Positions 44,618 through 56,250 of a stretch of 64,000 nucleotides of DNA are shown one piece after another. The stretch is taken from the NCBI RefSeq assembly GCF_042453785.1, contig NC_091667.1, forward strand, positions 33,782,001 through 33,846,000, given 5' to 3'. The stretch is from Malus domestica. Taxonomy: Eukaryota > Streptophyta > Magnoliopsida > Rosales > Rosaceae. The translations under genes and the position numbers were made by a program. Position 1 is the stretch's first letter, and every line of letters begins with the position of its first letter. The notes under the pieces are model-generated. The model was not told where the DNA came from and did not search any database. It saw nothing but the letters and a program-made list of their open reading frames with translations.

Positions 44618-45140
44618 CCAGCCTAGGGTGGGTCGTTCGATTCCTGACCCTGGTGAATCACACGATGGTGGATAGGGAATGTTGAAATGCCTTTGTGAGT
44701 TTTCTCCAACTTCAAAAGAGTGAATTTCCGTGACAAAACTACCAGCTGATCCTTTTTTTTAAGAAAAAAATAATTAATATTCATGATTCATGAAACATCT
44801 GGATTGTAACTACACAAAAAGGGATATGAATTATGTAATGTCCCTTCAATAATTTTGTGATCAATCCACACAATCACATCCATTGATAAAAATATCTGTC
44901 CAAGTCAAATTCATCAAGCTCTATCCCAAAAGATAAGATTTTTCCCGGAATTAAAGATCAAGATTTGGTACTATTTCTTCATCCGTTTCTTATTGTCCTT
45001 TTTCTCTTCTTCCGTTGAAAAATCAATTAAAACATCGCTATCATTTACCCGCCAAATAAAAGAAAACCCTAGAAATAGTTATTAATGCTAAGTAACGTTA
45101 GCAAGATCTAATCATAGCCATGGATGGACGGTTGATCTGA
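44618..45140. other. Intergenic / 3' flank of COR27-like gene
   Basis: AT-rich, nothing recognised. The part next to 45141 is the likely 3' UTR. Confidence 0.5.
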
Positions 45141-47415
45141 TCAGTTGGTTGGTGCAGCCAGTGCCAGCTGATCTGGTACATTAACATTTTGTTGCTCCAT
45201 CTCATCTTTATCACCAGCCGTTCTGATTTCAATCTGTGGGACCACCTGCGGTGGGGACACGCAATTAATTAAGAAAATATTAAGCAAATGGTATTTATCA
45301 GTTAAACTTTTGTGTTATAGGGTTAATTGCCAACCTGATCTTGTGATGCATTGGAAGGCTGAGATGATACCGTCCTCGATCTTTTTTCACATCTACCGCC
45401 CATTCTGCCACCTAGACCAAATATCAATAACACAGTAAGTACATTTTATTACCACTAGGAAAAAGGTACTAAATGAAAATTAATACAATAAAATAAGGCG
45501 AGTTTTAACAAAAACACTTTCGGTACTGTTCACTTTTAATGAAAAATCATATTTTTACCTTTAACTGACACTATCTATTATACATTTAAAAAAAGTTTTT
45601 AGTTAAAAGAGAAGTTTTTTTGGACTTTTTATTAGTTTTCCTTAAAATAAATCACATAACTACTAAATAGTACTCAATGTTTAAAATATCTATGAAATTG
45701 TAGATATTTTCATTAAAATATTCAAAAAATCAATCATCAATACGAAAATATGAAAATGGGGTGAAATGCAAACTTCACCCTGTATCGGCAAGATATGGAA
45801 AATCAATAATATCAACTATATTTACCTATTTACTGAAAAAAAAATCCTGGGATCCATGGCAGATTTCGAACTTTTATTTTTTTAATTTTTTTGAGAAAAT
45901 TTTCTCTAATTTTTTCTTAATCTGAATGAGTTGATATACCCACTCATTGTCTGTTTTCATAATTTCCTTTAAAGGAAACCGATATTGATATTTTTTATTA
46001 AATTTTCATGTCGATATTCTACCTATATCGATATTTAAACATTGCTAACAACCTAACACCACACCTCAAAATATCTCAGGGTATATTGATCAGTACTTAT
46101 GTATACTAGGTTTTCTAGGAGCTGTTTAGACGCAATTTTTTCTAACAAACGATATTATTTATAATTTTTGTTAACGAATCTCTGGCAAGAATTGAATCTA
46201 ATATCTCTCACTTATAAATAAAAAGGAATATCATTAAATTGTAGTACTAAGTGACATATTAACACATTTTAGACGTTAAGCACAAGGCATAGAAAAATTT
46301 GAATAATTCATACTAAAGACAGTGTATTCAAACTCAGATTTGAGGGGATTTTAAAAGATTTTAAAATTCTAGTGTAGTCAATTAAAAGATTTTAAAGGAT
46401 TATAATCCATTCAAATCTAGGTGTAGTCAATTAAAAGATTTTAAAGGATTTTAAAATTCATCCAAATCTAAGTGTATTAAAAAAATTAAGATTTTGAAAG
46501 ATTTCAATAAGTTGTGGATTTTGTGGAATTTGAGAGTAAGAAATATATATAATCAAGACTAAAAAGAATCCAACCTCACCCCCTAGGATTTCAAATCATT
46601 TTCTATCTGGGCAACCTTCAAATGTCTACCAACCCCAGCCATATATAGGTAACCACCATATACTTTGGTAGAATCTCTTTTTGTAAGCATTTCATAGTAT
46701 TGAACACAATTTGAGCTAGGTTTTTTGATGGTGGTGATGGTTGTTGGTGGTGTAGTGTTCAAAAGCTCACCAAAGTTATGTTAATTTATCAATTGAGAAA
46801 GAGATAAATTTGTAGTTGTGTGAAAGGGAACCTGAAAAGAGAGGGGATAAAGTGGCTATTGGGTACAATAGGACAAGGGGAAATATTTTTCTTTTATTTT
46901 TTTTTGAAATAAAAAAATTATATGAAAATCCACTCCAATCCATCAAAATCTATAAACTAAATCTATTCAAATTCTTTAAAATCCATGTAAATTTTGCAAG
47001 AGTCTTAAATCCTCCTAAATCGTATCAAATCTATCACTTTTTAAATCTTTTTAAATCTTTTAAAATCTTAGTTTGACTACACCCTAAATTAATCGTGCTG
47101 TTCTTCTTCAAATACACCCACGAGGAAAATGCGTACAATAAAAACGGATCAGACCTAACTAATTAATAATATAACAACATTTAATTAATTACCTTGTAAG
47201 GAGTTACGGTTTTTGGTGATTCTGCTGCTGGTTTTGAGATCCAGGGTTGAGTCGGAGGTGTCCGGCAAGTAGCGGTCGAGACGAGGAGGATGACGGTGAT
47301 CCTTGTTATTCTTCTTCTTCTCAAGCATGGCACGCACGAAGGATTCCTCCATGCTGTTCAAAAACTTGACGTGCTTCTCGTTCGTCCACGACATGTTAAC
47401 CGGGGACAACTCCAT
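45141..47415 (-). CDS. Small COR27/COR28-like protein
   Basis: Three minus-strand exons with consensus splice sites: 47193-47415, 45335-45411 and 45141-45245, giving 134 residues from ATG 47415 (MELSPVNMSWTNEKHVKFL). The segment WTNEKHVKFLNSMEESFV resembles the W-T-[DN]-E-K-H...L.SME.SFV motif I remember from Arabidopsis COR27/COR28, cold- and clock-regulated nuclear proteins that tie freezing tolerance to the circadian clock. Exon 1 continues LDRYLPDTSDSTLDLK; exon 2 gives GRMGGRCEKRSRTV; exon 3 ends LALAAPTN. The first intron (about 1.8 kb) contains a family C MITE and another repeat. Upstream evening-element and DRE motifs support the cold/clock reading. The protein is shorter than COR27/28, so it could be a sister family. 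Confidence 0.7.
45497..45641. mobile_element. MITE family C, copy 2 (in intron 1 of COR27-like gene)
   Basis: Ends GGCGAGTTTTAACAAAA and TTAGTTTTCC. Flanks ATAAAATAA and TTAAAATAA agree at 8 of 9 bases. Confidence 0.75.
46315..47090. mobile_element. Terminal-inverted-repeat element in intron 1 of COR27-like gene (tentative)
   Basis: The left end AGTGTATTCAAACTCAGATT is inverted against the right end AATCTTAGTTTGACTACACC. The interior is full of AAAAGATTTTAAA words. No ORF; the target-site duplication is not clear. Confidence 0.45.
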
Positions 47416-47622
47416 TCTCACTAGTTCCGATCTTAATTCCGCCGGCACCTACGGTGGTTTGGAGAGGAAGTAGCTAGGTTATAGCCCCCGGCTAATGGAT
47501 GGTTGAAAATTATGAAGGGGTTGCTTGGTATGATACAGGTTGGCTATATATATTTTTTCAAATTGGAGGTTTTGGAAGGGAGTTTGGAAGAGTTTGTGGG
47601 AGGATGGCACTAGCTGTCGTCG

Positions 47623-47628
47623 ACCGAC
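47623..47628. promoter_or_regulatory. DRE/CRT core
   Basis: ACCGAC, the CBF/DREB core (RCCGAC), about 210 bases upstream of the COR27-like ATG. Confidence 0.45.
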
Positions 47629-47754
47629 ATGTGTTTGGCTCACCAGAATTTATCACTTTGCAAATATCCCAACTCATTGGACCTCCCCAAGATATTAATC
47701 GTAGCAAATTTTAGATTTTTTGTGTGGAGATCCGAAGGATATATTTCTTTGCTA

Positions 47755-47763
47755 AGATATTTT
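47755..47763. promoter_or_regulatory. Evening element
   Basis: AGATATTTT, the reverse complement of AAAATATCT, 340 bases upstream of the COR27-like ATG. A near match (AGATATTTA) lies at about 47878-47886. Evening elements drive clock- and cold-responsive transcription. Confidence 0.5.
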
Positions 47764-47917
47764 ATATATATTTAAAAAAGAAAAGAAATAGCTAGTGGGT
47801 TTGTAACGACAATCTACTCTTTCAAAACCGAAAAGACACACAAATACATTTCATTCTCTCTCAATCAATCTTTAGCAAGATATTTAGTATATTAATCAGT
47901 CGACTGCCATTCCATTA

Positions 47918-48061
47918 AAGGAAAACTAACGAAAAATTCAAAAAAACTTTAGTTTTGATGAAAAATGACAAGTAAAGGTGTACTGAATAGTACTAGAAAA
48001 AGATAAAACTATGATTTTTCGTTAAAAATGAACAATATTGAAGATGTTTCGTTAAAACTCC
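47918..48061. mobile_element. MITE family C, copy 3
   Basis: Ends AAGGAAAACTAACGAAAA and TTTCGTTAAAACTCC. Flanks ATTCCATTA and ATTCAATTA agree at 8 of 9 bases. It lies about 500 bases upstream of the COR27-like ATG. Confidence 0.82.
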
Positions 48062-48070
48062 ATTCAATTA

Positions 48071-48801
48071 ATGCATGGAAAGAATAATCGTCTAAAAGAT
48101 AATTTTATGGAATACTCGAAAGATGAATGAATGAAGGTAATATTTGTGCGTAAGTTTTGGAATAAAAATGTCTAGTTTTTGTGGGTGTTTATCATCAATG
48201 GTCTATGAGGTTGATCAAACTTATCATTTTAATCTCTCATTTTCAAATTCAATCAATGTTGTCATTTACATTTTACTATTGCAAATCAATTTCACCTTTC
48301 CATTTAGATTTGGCACACATGTCAGACCCACAAATCCAATCAAATGGTAACATGTGGATTACACAAAATAATTAATTCTTTAAATGATTTAAAATTCTAA
48401 AAACCAAAATAAAAAATGGACAGTATAGGCTAGGGAAGACACTTCAATTTTATATAAAAGTTTATCGAACATTCAAACATTGTTTTTTTATTTATATTTT
48501 GTTAAAAGCTCTTTTACAATAAAAAAATGTTTACGAAACACACAGCTGCTTTATTTTACAACTATTTCTTCTCGCAACATGATACAAATTATTTTTTTTC
48601 TAAAACCACAACAATACCAATCTAACCCTACCGCAAGTGCACAACAACATCTAGATTTTCAAAAACAAAAGTGCCTAAATAACTATCCAACAAATATCCA
48701 ACACGGAAAACAAAGGGTCGACCGGGCGGGTAACGCGAGTACGAAAGCTTTTGCGCAGTCGAGGAGGCATAGAAAGTGGAGCACGTGACTAACAATCTCA
48801 A
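48071..48801. other. Intergenic, nothing recognised
   Basis: AT-rich; small open frames without recognised relatives. Confidence 0.5.
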
Positions 48802-48971
48802 GAGAAATTTTTAATTGTGACAGAAATACGAGTGATACATCACGTGTTTTTATGTAAGTGATGAGAAATTTTATTTCTTAAGTTATTAACTTTTTAACAC
48901 ACATATCCCATAATTTATATATTAACACGTGATGTATTATCCCATATGTCGGTCACAATAAAAAATCTCTC
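48802..48971. mobile_element. MITE family B, copy 2
   Basis: Ends GAGAAATTTTTAATTGTGAC and GTCACAATAAAAAATCTCTC (inverted). Flanks CAATCTCAA and CAATCTCAC agree at 8 of 9 bases. It ends 47 bases beyond the stop of the SIS gene. Confidence 0.87.
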
Positions 48972-49017
48972 CAATCTCACGATCTATGGTGGGCCCACAT
49001 TCAACAGGTAATCGCGG

Positions 49018-49608
49018 TCATTCTAGATTGGCGTGGCGGGCTCGTATGGCATCCTCAGGGCTCTGACCCAAAACCTCACTCAACTTATACACCACCATCT
49101 CAAACAACACAAACAAAGCCCCCTCGTACACGCTCCCCATTGGAAGCAACGGCCGAGATTTCATCACATCCCCACCATCATCCGCCATGGTCTGCGCTGG
49201 CACATAACCAACCACGCTAGCGTGCCTCGCACACGATCCAGTCTCCGGCTGCGCCGTCAGCAGCAGGACTCGACCGCCGTTCGATCGGGCGACGGAGCAA
49301 ATTGCATCCACAGTAGAAAATCCACCTGGGCCGGCTGAGGCTATGAGTAGATCCGCAGCTGCGATCGGGGGAGTGTTCATGTCGAATACCATGTGGGCCG
49401 AGAGGCCTAAGTGGGCAAGGCGCATACATAGCGCCTTCAACATTAGGCCCTCTCGGCCCACCCCATAAAGAAAGACGCGGCCTTTTCGTGCCGCTGTGGA
49501 AGAGAGCTCGGTGACCAATAGGTCGAGGACCGGTGGGTGGGGGTGGGTTGGTTTGGTGAAGATGGAGGCTAAGTGGCTGCATATTTGTGAAGCAAGCTCT
49601 GAAGCCAT
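49018..49608 (-). CDS. SIS-domain sugar isomerase family protein (6-phospho-3-hexuloisomerase-like)
   Basis: An intronless 196-codon frame from ATG 49608 (MASELASQICSHLASIF). The SIS fold is readable: GRVFLYGVGREGLMLKALCM, RLAHLGLSAHMVFDMNTPPI, ADLLIASAGPGGFSTVDAIC and GGRVLLLTAQPETGSCARHA, then the C-terminal SVYEGALFVLFEMVVYKLSE and DAIRARHANLE ends shared with archaeal/bacterial HxlB-type isomerases. That family interconverts hexulose-6-phosphate and fructose-6-phosphate in the ribulose monophosphate route. The plant substrate is not established. Length is normal. A TATA-like CATATATAG lies about 50 bases upstream (49654-49662). I recall Arabidopsis At5g52190 as the counterpart. Confidence 0.87.
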   Translation of the reverse strand: MASELASQICSHLASIFTKPTHPHPPVLDLLVTELSSTAARKGRVFLYGVGREGLMLKALCMRLAHLGLSAHMVFDMNTPPIAAADLLIASAGPGGFSTVDAICSVARSNGGRVLLLTAQPETGSCARHASVVGYVPAQTMADDGGDVMKSRPLLPMGSVYEGALFVLFEMVVYKLSEVLGQSPEDAIRARHANLE

Positions 49609-49882
49609 TGCTCAGAGTCTCAATGAATCATAAGAGAGCAGCGATGAGTGTGAGCTATATATGTGAGTGAGATGTTGCCAATCAGTGACACGTCAGCATT
49701 AAACAAAAATATCTCTCGTTCTCAGACATTGTTTTGATAAGGAAATAAAGTTGAACTATTTACATACCAAAAACACAATAGAAAGATACAAATTGCAATC
49801 AGATGAGCATACAAGGAACCAAAAACTGTAATCCAAATGTCAGTGAAATGATCAAAGGAAGTCTTAGCTTTGGCTTGATCTT

Positions 49883-51319
49883 CTAAGCTCCGGTCGCCGG
49901 AGGTCCGGAAAAGGTTTTGGTTGATGCGGTACCATCTTCATCGATATCTATTTCTTTGACACCGGCAGTTAACGAAGAGGAGCCAGATTTCTTCTCCTTA
50001 TCCATGTTAACGACCTCGTCCTCTTCTTCATCGTCGAGCAAAGAACCTTTCCGCCTGAGTTCTTTTACTTTCTGGAATTCATCATAATGGGCTCTTCTGA
50101 GCTCCCTAAAACTCTTGCTTTTCTCAGAATCTGGCAAAGTCCGACAGCAAAAACGCAGAACAGACAACCACATGTCAGTAAAGAAATTGTTGATGAATTG
50201 TATAAATGTAACTGAGGGGTAGAAGAATTTGAAAATATGCCGGACTTTTTGAACTGGGCATGGGGAAAATGAGAACTAGATGAGGATTAAGCAATATCGG
50301 AAACAAAAGTTCCGACCATTAACAGAATATAATGACGGCAAGTTTAGAGGCAATAATAACCTCTAAATATGTTCATTGAGATCTAATCTCATGTGTCTTA
50401 CATGAAGTAATGTCATCTGATGCAACTTCAATCATATCCATGTATCAATCCAGTTGTATAAATATTCTAATCAACAAGCAGTGGATGACTAAAATATAAA
50501 ACTAACTCAGCCGACTGGAATGAAATATAGTGAGAAGTGTAACGAATGGCGATTGAAAGGGTTAACTTAAGGAGAAAAGGTAAAAGGAGATGAATGAAGA
50601 CCTTCATCATCTTGTTCCATAGCTTCTGCCTCATCTTCAGATGATGTCCAGCCAGTAGATTGTAGCGCGTTCTTTCTACTTGATGATGCCACATCACACA
50701 AAGCAGTTCGTATTGCTTCTGCATGATCTGCATCACCAACACAATCGTCGAAGGTACCACCCCCTCGTATAGGAGACAGAGATCCTGGAAAGATTATAAA
50801 GTCATAAAAAATGATAAGTTTCCACATGTAAGATAAACACATTTTTTTTTCTTTCAGGAAACAAGCGTTGAAAACCTACAACCAAAGATTACCACATGAA
50901 GTTTATAAGAAAAATACGATAAAGATAAACACTTCGGTGTTCATGCATATCCAGTTGACATGCCTGCACAAAAAGAAAAGTAAGATAGAAACCAACATAC
51001 CATCCTCATCATCCGTCATCATGGGGTGGTATGGTGTCTTCGGCTCAGTAATTTTCTGTCTCACAGGTTTATTTGCTTCAATTTCTCCTATATTATCCTC
51101 GTCCCATCTAACTCGGCCTCTGCCACTCAATAAGCAAAATCTAAAATCAGTATACCTATAAACTTCAAGCATCTGATAACAAACAGAAAGTATGCACCTT
51201 TCTACAAAACCGAAACCATCTTCTAAAGCATGACTTAATGCAACATTTCTAAGCGTTTAACACAAACCAAACCCGAAAAGTATAAAAAATTCAACAGGAG
51301 ACAGATTGAATTACTTCAT
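49883..51319 (-). CDS. I-2: Protein phosphatase 1 inhibitor 2
   Basis: Four coding exons on the minus strand: 51315-51319 (ATGAA only), 51001-51119, 50602-50784 and 49883-50130, giving 184 residues. The product starts [20 protein letters not shown], close to remembered Arabidopsis AtI-2. PP1-binding features are visible: RVRWDE (counterpart of the animal KSQKWDE site), EPKTPYHPM (the TP site phosphorylated by GSK3-type kinases in animals) and [16 protein letters not shown] (the HYNE-type helix that covers the PP1 active site). The middle is Ser/acidic-rich and probably disordered. It controls type 1 phosphatase. The acceptor chosen for exon 2 (TGGCAG) gives the expected N-terminus; an alternative 6 bases upstream (TTGAG) would add two residues. 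Confidence 0.9.
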
Positions 51320-51986
51320 TTTGCTAAGCAGCTGATCTCCGCACAAGCACCACAACAACCAGCAACTCCTCAATTGAATCAAATTCTCTGAAACAAAATT
51401 CGAAATCGTCGTTAATTTCTCAACATTAAGCAAAACAAACCCAAAACAATCAGATTCTAGGCCATCAAACCTGCATTAACGATAACGAAATATACATATA
51501 CAATAACCTAAAAACCTAAAAATGAAAAAAAAGGGGAAAAAATTCATTTCAATTTCTCAGAAATTAATCCACTGCTAATTAAAAACGCACAATAAGCACA
51601 ATTATCCAGTACAGCCATGGATCAATAGCGCATTAAAACCCTAACCAACCTGAAACGGTCAATTAAACAGTAAGTAGGTTAAAGGATCGGAAAATTTCCT
51701 TTTCCTTCATTTTCCTGCGTTTTCTGGGAAAATTTGAGCGAAAAAATCAAATTAAAAGTAAGAAATACGAAAAGGAGCAGGAAATATAAATAAATTCTGG
51801 TACCTTCTTACTTCCTCGGGAGAAAAATGAACGTTCGTTCGAAGAGCTGAATCGAATTTTTGGTTCCTGGTTTTATGATTTTCCAGGTTTACTAAACTGC
51901 CCTGACGAATAACATTTAATATCGGTTGAAGCCATCAAGGGGCTTTCTAGAGTGTGCAGATCTCGGACCGTATGTACAAATTACAA
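51320..51986 (-). other. 5' leader and promoter of inhibitor 2
   Basis: Probable 5' UTR exon just upstream of ATG 51319 (to about 51390, preceded by TTTCAG on the minus strand) and a further leader near 51800-51860 (CTCGGGAGAAAAATGAACGT region). Exact ends not determined. Confidence 0.4.
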
Positions 51987-52194
51987 GGAAAAGGATCCTC
52001 GCCGAATCATTTTCATGTGAACCCTAGAATCCCGCGATCGTGATCGTTTATCATACATTATGTGGTTAAAAATTATTTTAAAATTTAAAATTAAATATAA
52101 ATAATACATAACGAAAACTGATCACACGATGTACGGTCATGATCAGAAAATCCCTAGAATCCCCAACAAAAGGATCCGGCGAGGATCCTTTTCC
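51987..52194. mobile_element. MITE family D, copy 3
   Basis: AAATTACAA is duplicated exactly at 51978-51986 and 52195-52203. Ends GGAAAAGGATCCTCGCCG and CGGCGAGGATCCTTTTCC are perfect inverted repeats of 18 bases. Confidence 0.93.
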
Positions 52195-52203
52195 AAATTA
52201 CAA

Positions 52204-53220
52204 CACTATGATCCAACCACGTCAGCCAAGGATTTCAGGAAGAAATTTGATTAAATTATGTCTTGAATTTATGAGTGAGATAATTTTTACAAGGAGTTAA
52301 ACTAAACCATGAACAATTACGACTAACTACTTTAAGTATTAATTTTGTTATTCGTAAAAGTTGATTCGAGACAGCGCACTTATAAGTAAAGAAAATACAA
52401 CTAACTTAGTGGAGGGCACCACATCTACTGAGCAAGAGCACATGAACCAAATTTATTTATTAATTGACGCGGACACAAATTATGAATGAAAAAAAGGCAT
52501 CACACTTAATTTAATTAAATAAGATTATTGACTTAGTTTCTCAATTTTTTTTTTGAATAAACGATATTATCTATTCGAAAAGGAAAATGAGTGAGATTAA
52601 CCTCACAATAGATTAATAATAACGTGGTTCAAATTCATTTTAAATCAAATTGAATCACAGTGCATTCTTTAACTGTTGTGGGCAAGGATGAAAAGTAACA
52701 ATAAAATTAAGTTAGACACAACTCTACACTAACACTATTGAACTTTTTATGAATTTCTTTTTTACAAGAGTTAGATTAAAAAAACTATTTTTATGACACA
52801 ATAAAAACAACAATAATAGTTTTTTTTTATATAAAAAAATTAAGGAAACAACAACAATAGTTTTTTCTTAAAAAAAGAGACCAGCTAGTGATTTCGTCAC
52901 GAATTTTTTTTATTTTGAGATCGAAAACAATCACAGAAACAATTCAGCTTTTCATGAACACCATCGTGTAATTTACACGTATTATAAATCAAACTCAAAA
53001 CGTGATTTGTGAAATACGTTCTTGAAATTTGTGTCCAAACACATGGAGTATGGACCGGCAGGATGGACCCGAAAACTTGACCAAGGGCAAAATGGGAGAG
53101 GCGAGAGAGGGAATGAAGTCGCGGATGGCAAAAGGACAAATGAACATTTTTGTATGGAAAAAAAAATCACAAATCTGGGAAGTAAAAATATAAAAGAGAA
53201 AGAGGGAGGGAGAGTTTTGC
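52204..53220. other. Intergenic between divergent inhibitor 2 and ARFRP1 genes
   Basis: AT-rich; no gene recognised. The last part is the ARFRP1 promoter. Confidence 0.5.
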
Positions 53221-54110
53221 AGCTTGAGAAGAAGAAGCTGTTGATTGGGGGCCCGATTGCTACATAGAAGAGCAGCAGCAGCTCTTCATCGAGAGTGACG
53301 ACATCATTCAGCAGCAGCCCTCCAACTGTAAGAATTCGAGACTTTGCTTTCTCCGTGAATATCTGTTTATTATCATAGCATGGTGAAGTTTGTTGGTTGA
53401 TCTGGATTGTATGAACCCGGTTCTGTCTGTGAATTTTAGTACTGAACGGAAATTGGGTCGTGTTAATTTTCATTTTTTCTTAATTTTTGGGTCAAATTGC
53501 TTTCTGGGCTTGCTTGTTTCGCGAGGTTAATTGGAGATCCCATTCTGTTTCAATGTGTTCTTGGTGTAATGAGATGTCGATGCTTCGTGATTTGGATTTG
53601 TTGGTGTGCTGCAACTAAAAAAGTTTTTATTTCTGTGACTTGTGCTGAATCCAGCGGTGTGAGAAGTGGAATTAGAATATCTGTTAGTGTGATTGTTAGC
53701 ATTTCATGACTGAGTTGAGATGCTTAAGAATGATTGCTGTAGATTGTGACGATGCATTGTGAGGAAAAGGGTGGTTTTATGTGCATTTTGACGATTACTA
53801 CTTACGAGAGTTGGGATTTTGCAATTGACAAATAGTTGAAATCGTAGAACCTCAATTGATGAGGACAATGAGAAAGTTAAGCTGCAAAATGTATTGAGGC
53901 AGTGCATGCAAATTCTGTTCAGATTTCAAAATGTATATTTGTAACAAATTGGCCATTTTTATGCTGTTTCAGGCGGTAAATTTGTAGGTGAGGAAGATCA
54001 AGTTTTTATTGGTTCCAGAGGGCGGTCAAGTTTGATATAATGAAGTGATTTTCTTTTTGAACTTGAAGATCGGTAGGGACAGAATAGTAAAGAGATTACA
54101 CTAGGCAGAG

Positions 54111-55881
54111 ATGTTTTCATTGTTTTATGGATTCTGGAAATATATGTTCAGTAAGACGGAGTTTCATGTACTCATTCTTGGAATCGACAAGGCTGGGAAG
54201 ACGGTAATACGCATTCCTGTAATCTTTTAGTTATTGTGCTTTTCGTTGCCATTTTGAGATGCTTTTATCTTTGGCCTCATTAGTGGATTTTATCCTTTTA
54301 GGTTTTTAATCTGGTATTACTTTGTAGACTTTACTCGAGAAGTTGAAGTCAATTTACTCAAACTTAGAAGGTCTCCCTCCTGATCGGATTGTTCCAACCG
54401 TGGGACTTAATATTGGTCGTATTGAAGCATCAAATACCAAACTTGTGTTCTGGGACCTAGGCGGTCAGGTATGTGGAATTCATCATTACTGTTCATCTTT
54501 CTTATTCTTTCTTTCAACATAGATTTTCTCTCCTTTATTCTAAACCATAAGCTGATAGCGTCAAAATTCAGATTTACTTTTCCTTAGAAGACAATACTAG
54601 TTTAGCAAGTAGTATTATTACTATCAGTAGTTTGTTATCACATACCAACATCGATGTAATGTCCATGCGTTGCGAATCAATCGCTTTCTCTAGCATCAAT
54701 GTTCATTTTTGAGATGGCCAGTCACAAATATTGAAGCAAAGGGTTGTTTGTTTGTTGTCAGCCTGGTCTTCGCTCAATCTGGGAGAAATATTATGAAGAA
54801 GCACATGCTGTGGTCTATGTAATTGATGCCACTTGTCCATCACGTTTTGAAGATTCAAAATCTGCATTGGGTAGGTGGTGTTCAATTGCTGAATCTTGTG
54901 AACAAATTCTGCTGCAGTTGTAATTATCGAATCATATGATAGTATAGCTATTAAAGTTGAGGAATAACAAAATTACATGATGCACTACCCTGATTTTACT
55001 ACTTTTGAAAACCAGAAAAAGTTCTTCGGCATGAGGATTTGCAAGGAGCTCCTCTATTGATTTTGGCCAACAAGCAGGTGAGAGGCTACATTGTTGATCG
55101 CACAAAATCACAAGCAACCTAGTGATAAATCTATCGGAAATTTTTGGCTTGCATGTCTCACTAAACCAGAAGTTTAACAAATTTTGACATTTTATTCAGA
55201 ATGTACACACATAGAAATCTATGTGCATAAGTTCTTATTGGGTGACATCTCTATAGACGGGTTGTAATTTGTTGTGCATCCTCGTTTCTAACATATGGAA
55301 CTATTTCCTTCTATGTGTTGATATAACAATGTGTTACTCCTCCGACATCTATCTTTTAATATCGTATCTGTTTTTTTATCTTAAATCTTGTAATGTGTAA
55401 TTTAGTTATGGCATCCATTATGTTGATTTAAGCTGGTTTTAAATTGAAATGTCTTTGCAATTGCAGGATGTTGCTGATTCTGTATCAGCCGAGGAACTTG
55501 CTCGATATCTGGATCTTAAAAAGTTGGATGAAAGGGTTTATATGTTTGAAGCCGTTTCAGCATACGATGGGTAAGTGGATCTTTTCTAGACTCCATTGCT
55601 TCACGACATAGGCAGATAGTTAATTATTTATTTGCTCCAAATGTGGAAAAGGGAGCTTTTGAAAGGGTAATTTGGCACCCGATGAACCAGATTTCACATT
55701 GGAAAAATCTCAGCACTGAGATAATGAGATGCTGTAAAACTACAAAGCACAATAGCTAAGCGCTTCGACATTTGATTGCAGGATGGGGATTAAAGAAAGC
55801 GTGGAGTGGTTGGTGGCGGTAATGGAGAGAAGCAAGAGAACTGAAACGTTGAGAGCCCGTGCAGGCCCGGCATCTGCCTAG
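54111..55881 (+). CDS. ARFRP1: ARF-related small GTPase (ARFRP1 type)
   Basis: Six coding exons with GT-AG introns: 54111-54203, 54328-54468, 54762-54870, 55016-55077, 55467-55570 and 55782-55881, giving 202 residues. It starts MFSLFYGFWKYMFSKTEFHV, matching animal ARFRP1 (MYTLLSGLYKYMFQKDEY). GTPase motifs: G1 GIDKAGKT, G2 PTVGLNIG, G3 WDLGGQ, G4 NKQD, G5 SA. Gly2 is absent, so it is not N-myristoylated; the Arl3p/ARFRP1 branch is instead N-acetylated and acts at the trans-Golgi. A 5' UTR intron is likely (donor GTAAGA near 53329, acceptor TTTCAG near 53972). I recall Arabidopsis At5g52210 (GB1) as the counterpart. Confidence 0.93.
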
Positions 55882-56250
55882 ACCGGCATGTATCAACCGA
55901 TATGCAGTTTTCTTGCCTTGCTCTGCTTCTGTAACAATTGTGTAAAGAAATCGGGCTTTTTGAATTCGATGTTGAATTATTGTTTCCTGCTCTATGTATC
56001 ATAGATCGTATCAGGCTGTCACGAATCAAGTTGCAGAATATGAATTTTATGTGTCGATATGACCGTTACAACTTTCTTTCGAACTCAAATAAGAAACAGA
56101 ACTAGTACACACAAAGCACGGCAAAATCTAGCGATGCATCATGAGAAAGCTTTTGTCTGCAATGAGTCACATACATAAACACATTCGATTCTTCGAAATT
56201 CGACTACATTTGTTTCGATTCCTTTACTTTCTGTAAGAGTTGTAACTGCT

